Source of the DNA: Magnetococcales bacterium
Lineage (GTDB): Bacteria; Pseudomonadota; Magnetococcia; Magnetococcales; Magnetaquicoccaceae
Length of the DNA: 64,000 nt
Reading direction: 5' to 3'
NCBI GenBank assembly: GCA_015231915.1
Contig: JADGAR010000004.1
Coordinates: 1-64,000, forward strand
The notes under the pieces were generated by a model that did no database searches, was not told the origin of the DNA, and saw only the letters and a list, made by a program, of their open reading frames with translations. The position numbers and the translations under genes were made by a program. Of this stretch, positions 6,791 through 15,651 are shown piece by piece; positions within the stretch are counted from its first letter, which is position 1, and every line of letters begins with the position of its first letter.

Positions 6791-8637
6791 TTCTTGACCA
6801 CCTCCGTGGGATTCTGATTCGGCATCGAGCGGATCCGCTCCCGTGCAGCCGTGGCCTGCGCCTCGTCCGTGAAGGGGCCGACCCAGATGCGCTGATAGTT
6901 CTTGCCCTGAAACACCCCCTGTTCCATGAAGACCGGTAGCCCCAGGGTGCCATAGTGCGCCAGGGCGTTGGTGGCGAAAGCGGCATTGGTGTAGGAGGCC
7001 ACCTTGAAGGCATATTTGCCTTGCAGATCCTTGGGGTTCACGTTGGGCGCCGGGGCGGCTGCCGCCGGTTCGGTCGCGGCTGGCCGGGGCGATTTGGCCT
7101 GGGGAGTGGCGACATCGGTTGGACCGCGCGCCGTGGCGCGCACCGTGGGCACGTCGTCGTCGTTCGGGGCGGCGGCGTGCGCAGGCCGTGCCGGTTCCTT
7201 CCTGGCCTTGGCTGGCGCATTTTTTTCTTCCGGAGGTGTTTTCGGTGTCTCGGCCTTGGGCGCGGGCGCGGCAGCGACCGGGGCAGGCGTGGCTTCTTCC
7301 CCTGGTGCCTTGGCCTCCGGGGCCTTCTTTGTCGCCGTGCTCGCCGTGCTCGCCGGCGAGCGTGGCGAGGCGGGGGGATAGGGGAGCACGCCCTTGCCTG
7401 CGGGCGCTCGCGACGACACCTGGCGCAGTTCCTGTTGCGCCGTGCGGAAATAGGGGGCCTCGCGACCGGGTCCGTTCTTGATTTGCGACAGCCAGCGCGT
7501 CGCCTCGTCCGGGTGATTCTTGATCCGTGCCAGGTGTCCCAGCAGCAGCAGGGCGAGATTTTCCCGTTTGCGGGCCTCGACCGGATCCTCGTTCTGGCGG
7601 GCGATTTCCAGTCCTTTTTCCGGGGGGAGGTTGCCCAGGAAGACGGCGGCCAGGGCATCCGGCCAGCGGGTGGCATCCAGTCGGGTCGCCGGTTCGCTCA
7701 GCACCTCCTTGCCGGGCTTGCCGAGCCGCTCCCGCACGAGAAAGAGCCACAGCCGGGTTTCGATGTTGCCCGGGGCCAGGGGCAGGGCGGTGGCCAGATC
7801 CTGTTCCGCCTCCACGAACCGCTCCAGCAGGGAGAAGGCGATGCCACGCAGCAACAGGGCATCCGGATTGTTGGCCGGCTTGAGCCGCAGGGATTCGTAA
7901 AAATCCCCGATCGCCTGCTGGGGCAATCCCAGCAGCAGCCGGCACTGGCCGCGCAGCCGGTAGACCTCTTCGTGATCCCGCTTGAAGCGGATGAACGAGA
8001 TGAAATCGTCGATGGCCGCCTCGCAATTGCCTTGCGTCACATGCAGGCGGCCCCGGTTGTAGTAGCTCCAGGGGTGATCCGGCTTGAGGCGGATCGCCGC
8101 ATCCAGTTCGGCCATGGCCTCCTGGGAGCGTCCCAGCTTCACCAGCGCCAGGGCGCGGTTCTGAAAGGCCAGATAGTCATCCGGATGCAGCGCCACCGCC
8201 ACGTTGAGGTCCTCGGCGGCCCGATCCGGGTGGCCGGCGCTCAGCAGGGCCACGCCGCGGATGCGCCATGCCTGCTGCATGTCCGATTTCAGCTCGATGG
8301 CCCGGTCGCAGTCGTTGATGGCCTGGGGAATCATGGCGGGATTCTTGTTTGCCAGGCTCATCTTGTAGCGCACTGCGCAGCGTCCCGCGAAGGCCGTGGC
8401 GCGTTGGCGCCGGCTTGCCTTTTCCGTGTTCGTGATCTGGGTGAAGAGCTGGTCCGCCTCGTCCAGGGCGTCGCGTCCCAGGGCATCCGAGGCCGTGGTC
8501 AGGCTCTTGTCGATCCCATCCTCGGCGGCCATTGCCGGCGCGGGATGCTGCAGCCACAGCATCCATCCCAGCAGCGGAATCGCCGTCCATCCGAGGCGTC
8601 CGCCGACGGTTTTCGTGCATTGAACATTCGTGACCAT
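6787..8637 (-). CDS. Secreted TPR protein with C-terminal SPOR domain
   Basis: 616 residues. A signal peptide (about 1-38, ending in AMA) is followed by roughly eight TPR units (45-330), a long Ala/Pro/Lys-rich linker (about 400-535) and a C-terminal SPOR domain (about 540-616; KYAFKVASYTNAAFATNAL ... RIWVGPFTDEAQA). SPOR domains bind denuded peptidoglycan glycan at division sites, and TPRs dock partner proteins, so a periplasmic role in envelope remodelling or division is likely. It lies between yggS and proC, with a four-base overlap into proC. The linker length suggests reach across the periplasm. Confidence 0.8.
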   Translation of the reverse strand: MVTNVQCTKTVGGRLGWTAIPLLGWMLWLQHPAPAMAAEDGIDKSLTTASDALGRDALDEADQLFTQITNTEKASRRQRATAFAGRCAVRYKMSLANKNPAMIPQAINDCDRAIELKSDMQQAWRIRGVALLSAGHPDRAAEDLNVAVALHPDDYLAFQNRALALVKLGRSQEAMAELDAAIRLKPDHPWSYYNRGRLHVTQGNCEAAIDDFISFIRFKRDHEEVYRLRGQCRLLLGLPQQAIGDFYESLRLKPANNPDALLLRGIAFSLLERFVEAEQDLATALPLAPGNIETRLWLFLVRERLGKPGKEVLSEPATRLDATRWPDALAAVFLGNLPPEKGLEIARQNEDPVEARKRENLALLLLGHLARIKNHPDEATRWLSQIKNGPGREAPYFRTAQQELRQVSSRAPAGKGVLPYPPASPRSPASTASTATKKAPEAKAPGEEATPAPVAAAPAPKAETPKTPPEEKNAPAKARKEPARPAHAAAPNDDDVPTVRATARGPTDVATPQAKSPRPAATEPAAAAPAPNVNPKDLQGKYAFKVASYTNAAFATNALAHYGTLGLPVFMEQGVFQGKNYQRIWVGPFTDEAQATAARERIRSMPNQNPTEVVKK

Positions 8638-8673
8638 GGCCGAAATTCCGTTAATGTGTTGGAGTTGGTGGAA

Positions 8674-9351
8674 TCATTCGAAGATCGCGCTGCCGATGCG
8701 CACCAGGGTGGCGCCTTCCTCCACCGCGATCTCGTAATCGTGGCTCATGCCCATGGAGAGCTCCTGCATGTCGATGCCGGGGATCTTTGCGGCGCGGATC
8801 TCTTCGCGCAGTTGCGCCAGGGCGCGGAACCAGGGGCGGGCATCCTCGGCTCGTGCCGTCCAGGGCGGGATGGCCATCAGGCCGCGCAACGCGATCCCTG
8901 GCAGGAGCGCCATGGTTTCGGCCAGCGGCAAGGCTGCGGCGGGGTCCACGCCGGCTTTTTGCGGTTCCTGTCCCAGGTTGACCTGAATCAATACCGGCAT
9001 GGGGGATTTTTCCGGGGCGCGAGCGGAGATTTCTCTGGCCAGTTCCGGCGAGTCCACCGTATGGATCATGTGAAACCACTGTACGGCCAGATGAACCTTG
9101 TTGCGTTGCAAGGGTCCGATCAGGTGCCATTCCAGGCCGGTGCGTTCCACCAGGGGGATTTTGTCGCGCGCCTCCTGCACCCGGTTTTCCCCGAAGAGGG
9201 TGGCGCCGGAGTCGGCGGCGCTGCGGACCTCTTCCGGGGTGCGTGTCTTGGAGACCGCCAGCAGGCGGATTTGCGCCGGGTCACGACCGGCGCGCAGGCA
9301 GGCGGCGGCGATGTTGTCGCGGATGCGGGTCAGGTTGGCGGCGATGGGCAT
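8674..9351 (-). CDS. yggS: YggS / PROSC-type PLP homeostasis protein
   Basis: 225 residues. It matches the single-domain alanine-racemase-like fold that carries pyridoxal 5'-phosphate: LLAVSKTRTPEEV holds the PLP lysine, FGENRVQEARDKI and WHLIGPLQRNKV are family signatures, and SMGMSHDYEIAVEEGATLVRIG is the phosphate-binding C-terminal motif. It buffers free PLP and affects amino-acid pools. It is the first gene of the leftward yggS-TPR/SPOR-proC-yggT-yggU run and is divergent from the 683-aa gene at 9504. Confidence 0.95.
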   Translation of the reverse strand: MPIAANLTRIRDNIAAACLRAGRDPAQIRLLAVSKTRTPEEVRSAADSGATLFGENRVQEARDKIPLVERTGLEWHLIGPLQRNKVHLAVQWFHMIHTVDSPELAREISARAPEKSPMPVLIQVNLGQEPQKAGVDPAAALPLAETMALLPGIALRGLMAIPPWTARAEDARPWFRALAQLREEIRAAKIPGIDMQELSMGMSHDYEIAVEEGATLVRIGSAIFE

Positions 9352-9401
9352 GAGGGGTCAAGGATCCATGTCGTGGTTGCGGTCAAGTGGATTTATGCAA
9401 A

Positions 9402-9439
9402 TTTCATACCTTGATAGCAGCATTTTCATGCCTTGGTGA
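9402..9439. repeat. Two-copy direct repeat in the yggS/9504 divergent spacer
   Basis: TTTCATACCTTGATAG (9402-9417) and TTTCATGCCTTGGTGA (9424-9439) are offset by 22 bases, two helical turns. They lie in the only regulatory space between two divergent genes, so an operator is possible. Confidence 0.4.
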
Positions 9440-9461
9440 CGTGCCGCAAACAAGTTAAACT
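9433..9461 (+). promoter_or_regulatory. Candidate promoter for the 683-aa gene
   Basis: TTGGTG (9433-9438) and TAAACT (9456-9461) are separated by 17 bases and lie 43 bases before the start at 9504. The -35 box overlaps the second copy of the direct repeat. Confidence 0.35.
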
Positions 9462-9503
9462 CATCCCATCGCCATCCCGTCAACCAATCAAAGGGTCGCC
9501 TCC

Positions 9504-11555
9504 ATGGGTGAGCACTCGGACCAAGAGCTGGATGCCCTCCACCGTCTCACCGCAGAGTGGATCGGAGCGTTTTCCCACAGCCAACACTTCGCCGGTTTGA
9601 CCTCCCGACAGAAACGGGTATGCAAGCGTATCATTACGCTCTTCGTCGAGGCCATGTACGCCCATCACGACCGGTTGCCGCAACGCTGGACCGCCCGCAC
9701 GGTGGAGGCCTGCTGCCTGGAGACCCTGCCCGAAAGCGGCACACTCAAGCCGCCGCAACTCCTCGCCCTCCCTCCGGTCCTGACCGCCTTTTTCGGCTGT
9801 CTGGCGGAAACCGGACGGATCCGCAACGGGGCGGTCCTGATCCGCGCCCTGGGCCGGCTGGAGGAGAAGTTCGCACGCCATCCCCGCAACGACGAAATCG
9901 CCGCTCCCGGTACCGCGTTCTGGGAGCCGTTCGCTCCGGGCAGCAGGGTGACCGAACGTCAACTGCGTCAGTTCGCCGCCCGCATCGCCGGGGAGATCGC
10001 CAGGGACCGCCCCGCGCTGATCTCCAGGGCGGTGATGGGGGTGTTCGAACAGCGACCGGTGTTGATCTTCGACCTGTTGCGTCTGCTGCGGGAGCAGTTC
10101 GCCTCGTCGGAAGGGCGATCGGACGATTATCTGATTTCGGCCTATTTTATCCTGTTGTCCCATTCCCTGCAAAACATTCGTTTCGGCATGGAGCGCCATT
10201 TCGATTGGGCCAGGGAGATCTTTGTCGAATTCCAGAACGCAGTGGTCGCCCAGGCCAGGGAGGAGAATTTCGCGCCGCAACTCCTGGTGGGCATCCTGGA
10301 GGCCTTGGCCGAGGCCAAGCTGGAGATCACCCAGGAGTTGCTGGATGTCTATGAATATCAGATCACCCACTTCGCCCCGGAAGGGGAACTGCCGACGCGC
10401 GGGCAGATCGACGCCATGTTCGAAAGCCTGGTGGACGAGCATGGCGGAGATCCGTTCGCCATTGGCGATACCCTGGCGCAGATGATCCGCGCGCTCCCCC
10501 TGGATGCGCAGTCGGCCCTGATCGGCGAGTTCGCCAGTTCCGCCCTGCCCGGCATGAAGGATGCGGTGGTGAGCCTGTGTCTGCATCCGGAAGAGCAGGT
10601 GCGTCACGAGGCGTTGCAGTGGTTGCTGCATAACGCACGGTTGCTGACACCGACCGCCCTGCGCCGGCTGATCGTGATCCGCAACTGGCTGCCGGAAAAG
10701 GGACGGCGCTCGCTGGACACCCTCATCAAGACCGCGCGGATCAAGGGCGTGGAGTGCGCCAGCCGTCCGGAGGGGGCGCCGGTGCGGATCCTGCGCGCCT
10801 CGCAGGTGGACGGGGTGGGGGCGCAATCCCTGATGCTGTCGATCCATCAGCAGAACCGGCAGGCGCGCATCGGATCGGTGCTGCTCAAGCAGAACATCGG
10901 TCTGGCCGACGCCTGGATCACCCCGCCCCTGGCGGCCAAGGAGGTGACGCGGACCTTGCGGCATGCGGCCCGGCGGGAATATTTCCTGGATGTCTCGGAG
11001 GAGTATCTGGACGTGGCGATCCGGCACAACATCGCGGTGGGGCTGGAGAAGGGGATCCCTCCCTCGTCCGGGCTGCTGCAGTTGGCCGAGGCCATCGGGG
11101 TGGCCGAGTGGATGCCGCGTCGGCTGGAGGGGAGCGAGTTGGCCGCCGGGATCCTCGCGGAGTACGGCGGGGTGGACCCGGAGAGCGCGGAGGAGATGGT
11201 GCGCACCAGCGGGGTGTGGGGGGAGATTCCGGGGATTGCGAGTTCCTGGTTCGAGGAGAGTCAGGAGATCACCCTGTTTCTGGAGCAGTGCGCCGGGGCC
11301 GAGCCGCTGGAGTTGGTGGAGCGGGTGCTGGAGCGGTATTGCGAGCCGAACCGGGCCAGTTGGGCGGAGCGGTTCGCCTGGACCGCCTATTGGTTCCACA
11401 TGCAGAGCGCGCGGGTAAGGGAGCGGGTGGAACTGGACCGCCATTTCGCCGTGCTGGCGCTGGAGTTGTACCGTGGCCGTCCGTTGGCGGAGGTGCCGGT
11501 CATGCGCGGGATCGCCTTTCGGACCATCACCGGCGAGAGCGGGGGAGTCGATTGA
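9504..11555 (+). CDS. Large soluble protein of unknown function
   Basis: 683 residues, no signal peptide or membrane helix. Residues 10-100 form a helical unit (RQKRVCKRIITLFVEAMY ... RWTARTVEACCLETLP) resembling N-terminal modules I have seen in SEC-C or HEAT-associated proteins; this resemblance is weak. The middle (about 280-420) is helical with a HEAT-like segment around LHPEEQVRHEALQWLLHNA. The C-terminal part contains several acidic helices but no catalytic motif I can name. It ends nine bases before the convergent kinase gene stops. Codon use matches the housekeeping genes, so it is native rather than foreign. Confidence 0.75.
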   Translation: MGEHSDQELDALHRLTAEWIGAFSHSQHFAGLTSRQKRVCKRIITLFVEAMYAHHDRLPQRWTARTVEACCLETLPESGTLKPPQLLALPPVLTAFFGCLAETGRIRNGAVLIRALGRLEEKFARHPRNDEIAAPGTAFWEPFAPGSRVTERQLRQFAARIAGEIARDRPALISRAVMGVFEQRPVLIFDLLRLLREQFASSEGRSDDYLISAYFILLSHSLQNIRFGMERHFDWAREIFVEFQNAVVAQAREENFAPQLLVGILEALAEAKLEITQELLDVYEYQITHFAPEGELPTRGQIDAMFESLVDEHGGDPFAIGDTLAQMIRALPLDAQSALIGEFASSALPGMKDAVVSLCLHPEEQVRHEALQWLLHNARLLTPTALRRLIVIRNWLPEKGRRSLDTLIKTARIKGVECASRPEGAPVRILRASQVDGVGAQSLMLSIHQQNRQARIGSVLLKQNIGLADAWITPPLAAKEVTRTLRHAARREYFLDVSEEYLDVAIRHNIAVGLEKGIPPSSGLLQLAEAIGVAEWMPRRLEGSELAAGILAEYGGVDPESAEEMVRTSGVWGEIPGIASSWFEESQEITLFLEQCAGAEPLELVERVLERYCEPNRASWAERFAWTAYWFHMQSARVRERVELDRHFAVLALELYRGRPLAEVPVMRGIAFRTITGESGGVD

Positions 11556-11564
11556 CGGGGCGGG

Positions 11565-12443
11565 TCAGGCCGGGTCGTCGTTGTCGTTGGTCAGGTAGGG
11601 GGCGAAGCGGTTCTGGTGGGCCAGGGTGAGGGCCTCCATGAAGAGGGCGGCGTTTTGAAAGCGATTGCGGGGGCGCTTGGCCAGGGCCTTTTTCACCACG
11701 GCGAAGAAGGGAGCCGGAATGGAGGCATCGAAGGAGGCGGGGTCGCTGGGGGGCTGGGTGAGGATGTTCTGGGTGATCTCCTGGGTGGCGGCGCCCTGAA
11801 AGGGTTTGCTGCCGGTGAGCAGTTCGTGGAGGATCACTCCGGCGGAGAAGAGGTCGGCGCGGGCATCGATCTTTTGTCCCATGAGTTGTTCCGGGGCCAT
11901 GTAGCCGTGGGTGCCGGTGACCTTGCTGGTGGCGGGCGCGGGTTCGTTGGCGAAGCGGGCGGCCCCGAAGTCGGTGATCTTCACCTGGCCGTCGGGCAGC
12001 AGGATGATGTTGGCCGGTTTGAGGTCGCAGTGGATGATGCCGTGGCCATGCACATGCTCCAGTCCCGCGAGGGTCCGCAGCATGATGGCCACGCCCTGGT
12101 CCCGACCGGGTCGATGCGGGGTGCGGATGATTTCCCGCAAGGGGACCCCCTGGTGCAACTCCATGACGAGGAAGGGGATGCCCTGGTCTTCGCCGAAGGT
12201 GAGGATTCTGGTGACGTTGGCGTGGGAGAGGCGACCGGCGGCCAGGGCCTCGCGGCGCAGTCGCAGGGCGAGGAGTTTGCCGGCCTCCTGATCATGCAGG
12301 GGGATGGGGATGGTTTTGATGGCCACCTGGGAGCGGCTGGTGGGGTCGAAGGCCTGATAGACGATGCCGGTGGCCCCGTGCCCCAGGATGCCGACAATGC
12401 GGAAGTCGCCGATTTGCTCCGGGAATGTCGTCGTGGCGTGCAT
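11565..12443 (-). CDS. Hanks-type serine/threonine protein kinase
   Basis: 292 residues, essentially a kinase domain with no extracellular sensor. It has the glycine loop GHGATGIVY (21-29), the ATP-anchoring lysine in VAIK (K43), the catalytic loop HCDLKPAN (138-145) and the metal-binding DFG (158-160), followed by GTHGYMAPEQ. The residue before the catalytic Asp140 is Cys rather than Arg, so it is a non-RD kinase. No transmembrane helix is present, so it acts in the cytoplasm. It follows the gamma-carbonic anhydrase gene by 47 bases on the same strand. Substrate unknown. Confidence 0.9.
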   Translation of the reverse strand: MHATTTFPEQIGDFRIVGILGHGATGIVYQAFDPTSRSQVAIKTIPIPLHDQEAGKLLALRLRREALAAGRLSHANVTRILTFGEDQGIPFLVMELHQGVPLREIIRTPHRPGRDQGVAIMLRTLAGLEHVHGHGIIHCDLKPANIILLPDGQVKITDFGAARFANEPAPATSKVTGTHGYMAPEQLMGQKIDARADLFSAGVILHELLTGSKPFQGAATQEITQNILTQPPSDPASFDASIPAPFFAVVKKALAKRPRNRFQNAALFMEALTLAHQNRFAPYLTNDNDDPA

Positions 12444-12490
12444 CTGGCATTGGCGGACCGGGTGGTGGGGTTCACGGTGGTTTGTTCAGG

Positions 12491-13033
12491 CTAAGCAATA
12501 TTTATGCCGTCCGTATGGCGTTTGGCGAGGGCATGATAATTCTCGACCGTGGCGCGCATGGCGGCAATCTCCTCCCCGGAGAGGGCGCGCAGCAGTTTGG
12601 CCGGGGTACCGAACCACAACTCCCGGGAGGGGACGGTCTTGCCGGGGGCCACCAGGGCACCGGCTCCCACCATGGCCTCGCTCTCGACCACGGCCCCGTC
12701 CAGGACGATGGCGCCCATGCCGATCATGCAGCCGTTGTGCAGGTCGCAAGCGTGCAGGACCACGCGGTGGCCGATGATCACGCCGTTGCCGATGCGCAAG
12801 GGAATGCCCTGGGGATGCTTGTCCGTGGCGCGGGTGACGTGCAGGATGGAGCCGTCCTGCACGTTGCTGTCCGCGCCGATGCGGATGGCATTGACATCCC
12901 CCCGGATCACCACCCCCGGCCAGATGGAGGCGCGGGGGCCGATGTGGACATCGCCGATCACCACCGCATCGGGATGCACGAAGGCGCTGGGGTCGATGGT
13001 GGGGAAGATCCCCTCGAAAGAATGGATGGGCAT
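12491..13033 (-). CDS. Gamma-class carbonic anhydrase family protein (YrdA-like)
   Basis: 180 residues. The body is a left-handed beta helix of hexapeptide repeats (VVIGDVHIGPRASIWPGVVIRGDVN), followed by a C-terminal helix. Histidines in ILHVTR, IIGHRVVLHAC and the following loop are placed like the zinc ligands of gamma carbonic anhydrases. Many YrdA-type relatives show little hydratase activity, so the reaction is uncertain. The start at 13033 follows AGGAG by about six bases. It sits between the barrel-protein gene and the kinase gene on one strand. Confidence 0.9.
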   Translation of the reverse strand: MPIHSFEGIFPTIDPSAFVHPDAVVIGDVHIGPRASIWPGVVIRGDVNAIRIGADSNVQDGSILHVTRATDKHPQGIPLRIGNGVIIGHRVVLHACDLHNGCMIGMGAIVLDGAVVESEAMVGAGALVAPGKTVPSRELWFGTPAKLLRALSGEEIAAMRATVENYHALAKRHTDGINIA

Positions 13034-13048
13034 GGGAACTCCTGATGG

Positions 13049-13663
13049 TCAATAGCCGTAGCGCAGACCTGCGGTGATTTCATGTATGCTCAGGCTGTCG
13101 TCGTTGTTGTGGGTCACCAAAAAGCGGTAGCCGAAATCGGTGGCGAACCGCTCGGTGAAGTTGAAGGAAAAGCCGCTGCCCAGTTGGTAGGCGAAGCCGG
13201 AATCCCGCTCCTGGCTGCTGAAGGCGATGATGGTGGATCCCGTGGTGATCGTATCGATTTTGGTGTCGATCAGGCTCATGCCCGCCCCACCCCCCAGGTA
13301 GAAACGCAAGGACTCGGTGAGGGGGAAGTCGTAATACAGGTTGGCCAGCAGCGCCTTGTGTTCCACATGGCCGTTGACCTTGTATTCGGTGCCGGAATTG
13401 AGCTTGGCCAGGCGCGTGGTGAAGCGGCGATGGGAGCCTTCCAGTTCCAGGCGCAGGCTTTTCTGCAGCACCAGCCCGATGGCGCCCGCCACCACGACGT
13501 CGTTGTCGAAAAGGATCGAGCCGGTGGTGATCTTGTTGTCCTTGGGCACGGCAGCCCCCACCTTCAGGCTGACATAGGGGATCCTGGCGGACTCTCCGGC
13601 CTGCGCCCCCCCGGTCAGGCAGAGCGCGAGCGTCAGACAACTGATTTTTGCTGCTTTTGTCAT
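13049..13663 (-). CDS. Outer-membrane beta-barrel protein
   Basis: 204 residues with a signal peptide (1-22, cleavage after GGAQA). The mature part alternates polar and hydrophobic residues in about eight strands (for example PYVSLKVGAAV, RLELEGSHRRF, LLANLYYDF, FYLGGGAGMSLI, DFGYRFLVTH) and ends in an aromatic C-terminal strand, LRYGY, as required for barrel insertion. It resembles small eight-stranded porin-like or OmpA/Opa-type barrels with no known transport role. The gene lies 15 bases before the carbonic anhydrase gene and divergent from msbA. Confidence 0.8.
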   Translation of the reverse strand: MTKAAKISCLTLALCLTGGAQAGESARIPYVSLKVGAAVPKDNKITTGSILFDNDVVVAGAIGLVLQKSLRLELEGSHRRFTTRLAKLNSGTEYKVNGHVEHKALLANLYYDFPLTESLRFYLGGGAGMSLIDTKIDTITTGSTIIAFSSQERDSGFAYQLGSGFSFNFTERFATDFGYRFLVTHNNDDSLSIHEITAGLRYGY

Positions 13664-13795
13664 GGTTGTGGCCCTCGGCTTGGGTGGTGCTGATATTGGT
13701 CACTGCTTTGCCGTATCGGCATGTGGCAGGGAAAAGTGAAAGGGAAATGCATGCCTCCCTGCCATGTGGAAATGATCTCTCCTCATTCCGCAGCC

Positions 13796-13824
13796 TTGTG
13801 ACATGGGCCTGGGATTCGTTATAC
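13796..13824 (+). promoter_or_regulatory. Candidate promoter for the MsbA-type exporter
   Basis: TTGTGA (13796-13801) and TTATAC (13819-13824) are separated by 17 bases, about 50 bases before the start at 13875. An inverted pair GGCAGGGA / TCCCTGCC (13725-13732 and 13756-13763) lies just upstream and could be an operator. Confidence 0.45.
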
Positions 13825-13874
13825 TCCCCGGTCGGTACCCGTTCGTTTTCGTTTGCAGGCAAGGTTGATCGTCG

Positions 13875-15650
13875 ATGGCATCCCTCACTCCCCCCGTCTC
13901 CCCAGAAGAGAAGAACCGCAAACTCCTCCGCCGCTGGGTGGAGCTGGTCTGGCCCTATCGCTGGGCCATGCTGCCGGCCATCCTCTGCATGATGGCCCTC
14001 GCCGCCTCCGAGGGGGTGATCGCCTACATGGTCCAGCCCATCCTCGACAAGATCTTCATCGAGCAGGACCGCCAGATGTTCCAGACCCTGCCGTTCCTCC
14101 TCCTGCTCGTCTTCTTTCTGCGCGGGGCCGCCTCCTTCACCCACAACTACATCATGGGCTCCGTGGGCATGCGCATCGCCCGCAAGCTGCAATGCCAGCT
14201 CTACGGCCATTGCCTCCAGTTCGAGATGGCCTATTTCCTCCCCTTCACCACCGGCAGCTTCATCTCCAGGGTCAGCAACGACCCCAACGTCGTCAAGGAC
14301 GCCACTGCCAGCGTCATGGTCGGCCTGGTCCGCGAGGGGCTTACCCTGGTGGTCCTGGTGGGCGTGCTCTTCCACCGGGACCCGGTCCTCTCCGTCGCTG
14401 CCATCCTCGGTTTCCCGCTGGCCGCGCTCCTCATCTACCACCTGGGCAAGCGCATGCGCGCCCTTTCCCATCGCTCCCAGGAGCTTATGGAACGCCTCCT
14501 CACCCACCTGGAGGAGACCTTCTCCGGCCTGCGCATCGTCAAATCCTTCTGCATGGAGACCCACGAACGCACCCGCTTCCGCATGCTCACCCGTCGCGTG
14601 CTCCAGAACTACCTCGGCATGCTCGTGCTCAACTCCCTCACCAAGCCCTCCATCGACATGATCGCCGGCTTCGTCATCTGCGGGGTGATCCTCTACGGCG
14701 GCGGCTCCGTCATCGAGGGCAAGACCACCACCGGCAATTTCTTCTCCTTCCTCGCCGCCATGATGATGGCCTACGACCCCATCAAGTCCCTGGCCAACCT
14801 CAACAACACCCTGCAACGCGGTCTGGCCGCCGTGGAACGGGTCTTTTCCACCCTCGACCGCGAATCCACCATCCGCGACACCCCGGGCGTCACCGTCCTG
14901 CCTCGCCTGCAACGGGAACTCGCCTTCAACGACATGTCCTTTTCCTATTCCCCGGACCTGCCCATCGTCCTCGACCGCATCAACCTCAAAATTCGCGCCG
15001 GCGAACGGATCGCCCTGGTCGGACGCAGCGGCAGCGGCAAGACCACCCTCGCCAACCTCCTGCCACGCTTCTTCGACGCCACTGCCGGCTCCATCACCAT
15101 CGACGGCGCCGACATCCGTTCCGTCACCCTCAAGTCCCTGCGTTCCCAGATCGCCATCGTCACCCAGGATGTCATCCTGTTCAACGACACCGTGCGCAAC
15201 AACATCACCTACGGACGCAGCGAATGCACCCAGGAACAGCTCGAAGCCGTGGCCCGCGCCGCCAATGCCCTGGAGTTCATCCGCGAACTCCCCGAAGGCT
15301 TCGACACCATCATCGGTGATCGCGGGGTGCGCCTCTCCGGCGGACAGCGCCAGCGCCTCTCCATCGCCCGCTCCCTGCTCAAGGACGCCCCCATCCTGAT
15401 CCTCGACGAGGCCACCAGTTCCCTGGACACCGAAAGCGAACGGGCCGTCCAGGAGGCGCTGGACCGTCTCATGAGCGGTCGCACCACCCTGATCATCGCC
15501 CATCGCCTCACCACCATCCGCAACGCCGACCGCATCATCGTCCTCAAGCAGGCCCGCATCGTGGAAGAGGGCACCCATGACGAACTGCTGGTCCACAACG
15601 GCGAGTACGCCAAGCTGCATGCCATCCAGTTTCAGGACGCCGAGAGCTGA
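13875..15650 (+). CDS. msbA: MsbA-type ABC lipid exporter
   Basis: 591 residues: a six-helix exporter membrane domain (about 25-320) fused to an ATPase domain (about 350-590). ATPase motifs are the Walker A GRSGSGKTT, the Q-loop in VTQDVILFND, the signature LSGGQRQRLS, the Walker B LILDEATSSLD and the switch histidine in IAHRL. The family flips lipid A-core or related lipids across the inner membrane as a homodimer. The next gene on the other strand is a glycosyltransferase ending one base after this stop, which places the exporter beside a glycan locus; it could also export another lipid-linked product. Confidence 0.85.
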   Translation: MASLTPPVSPEEKNRKLLRRWVELVWPYRWAMLPAILCMMALAASEGVIAYMVQPILDKIFIEQDRQMFQTLPFLLLLVFFLRGAASFTHNYIMGSVGMRIARKLQCQLYGHCLQFEMAYFLPFTTGSFISRVSNDPNVVKDATASVMVGLVREGLTLVVLVGVLFHRDPVLSVAAILGFPLAALLIYHLGKRMRALSHRSQELMERLLTHLEETFSGLRIVKSFCMETHERTRFRMLTRRVLQNYLGMLVLNSLTKPSIDMIAGFVICGVILYGGGSVIEGKTTTGNFFSFLAAMMMAYDPIKSLANLNNTLQRGLAAVERVFSTLDRESTIRDTPGVTVLPRLQRELAFNDMSFSYSPDLPIVLDRINLKIRAGERIALVGRSGSGKTTLANLLPRFFDATAGSITIDGADIRSVTLKSLRSQIAIVTQDVILFNDTVRNNITYGRSECTQEQLEAVARAANALEFIRELPEGFDTIIGDRGVRLSGGQRQRLSIARSLLKDAPILILDEATSSLDTESERAVQEALDRLMSGRTTLIIAHRLTTIRNADRIIVLKQARIVEEGTHDELLVHNGEYAKLHAIQFQDAES

Positions 15651-15651
15651 A

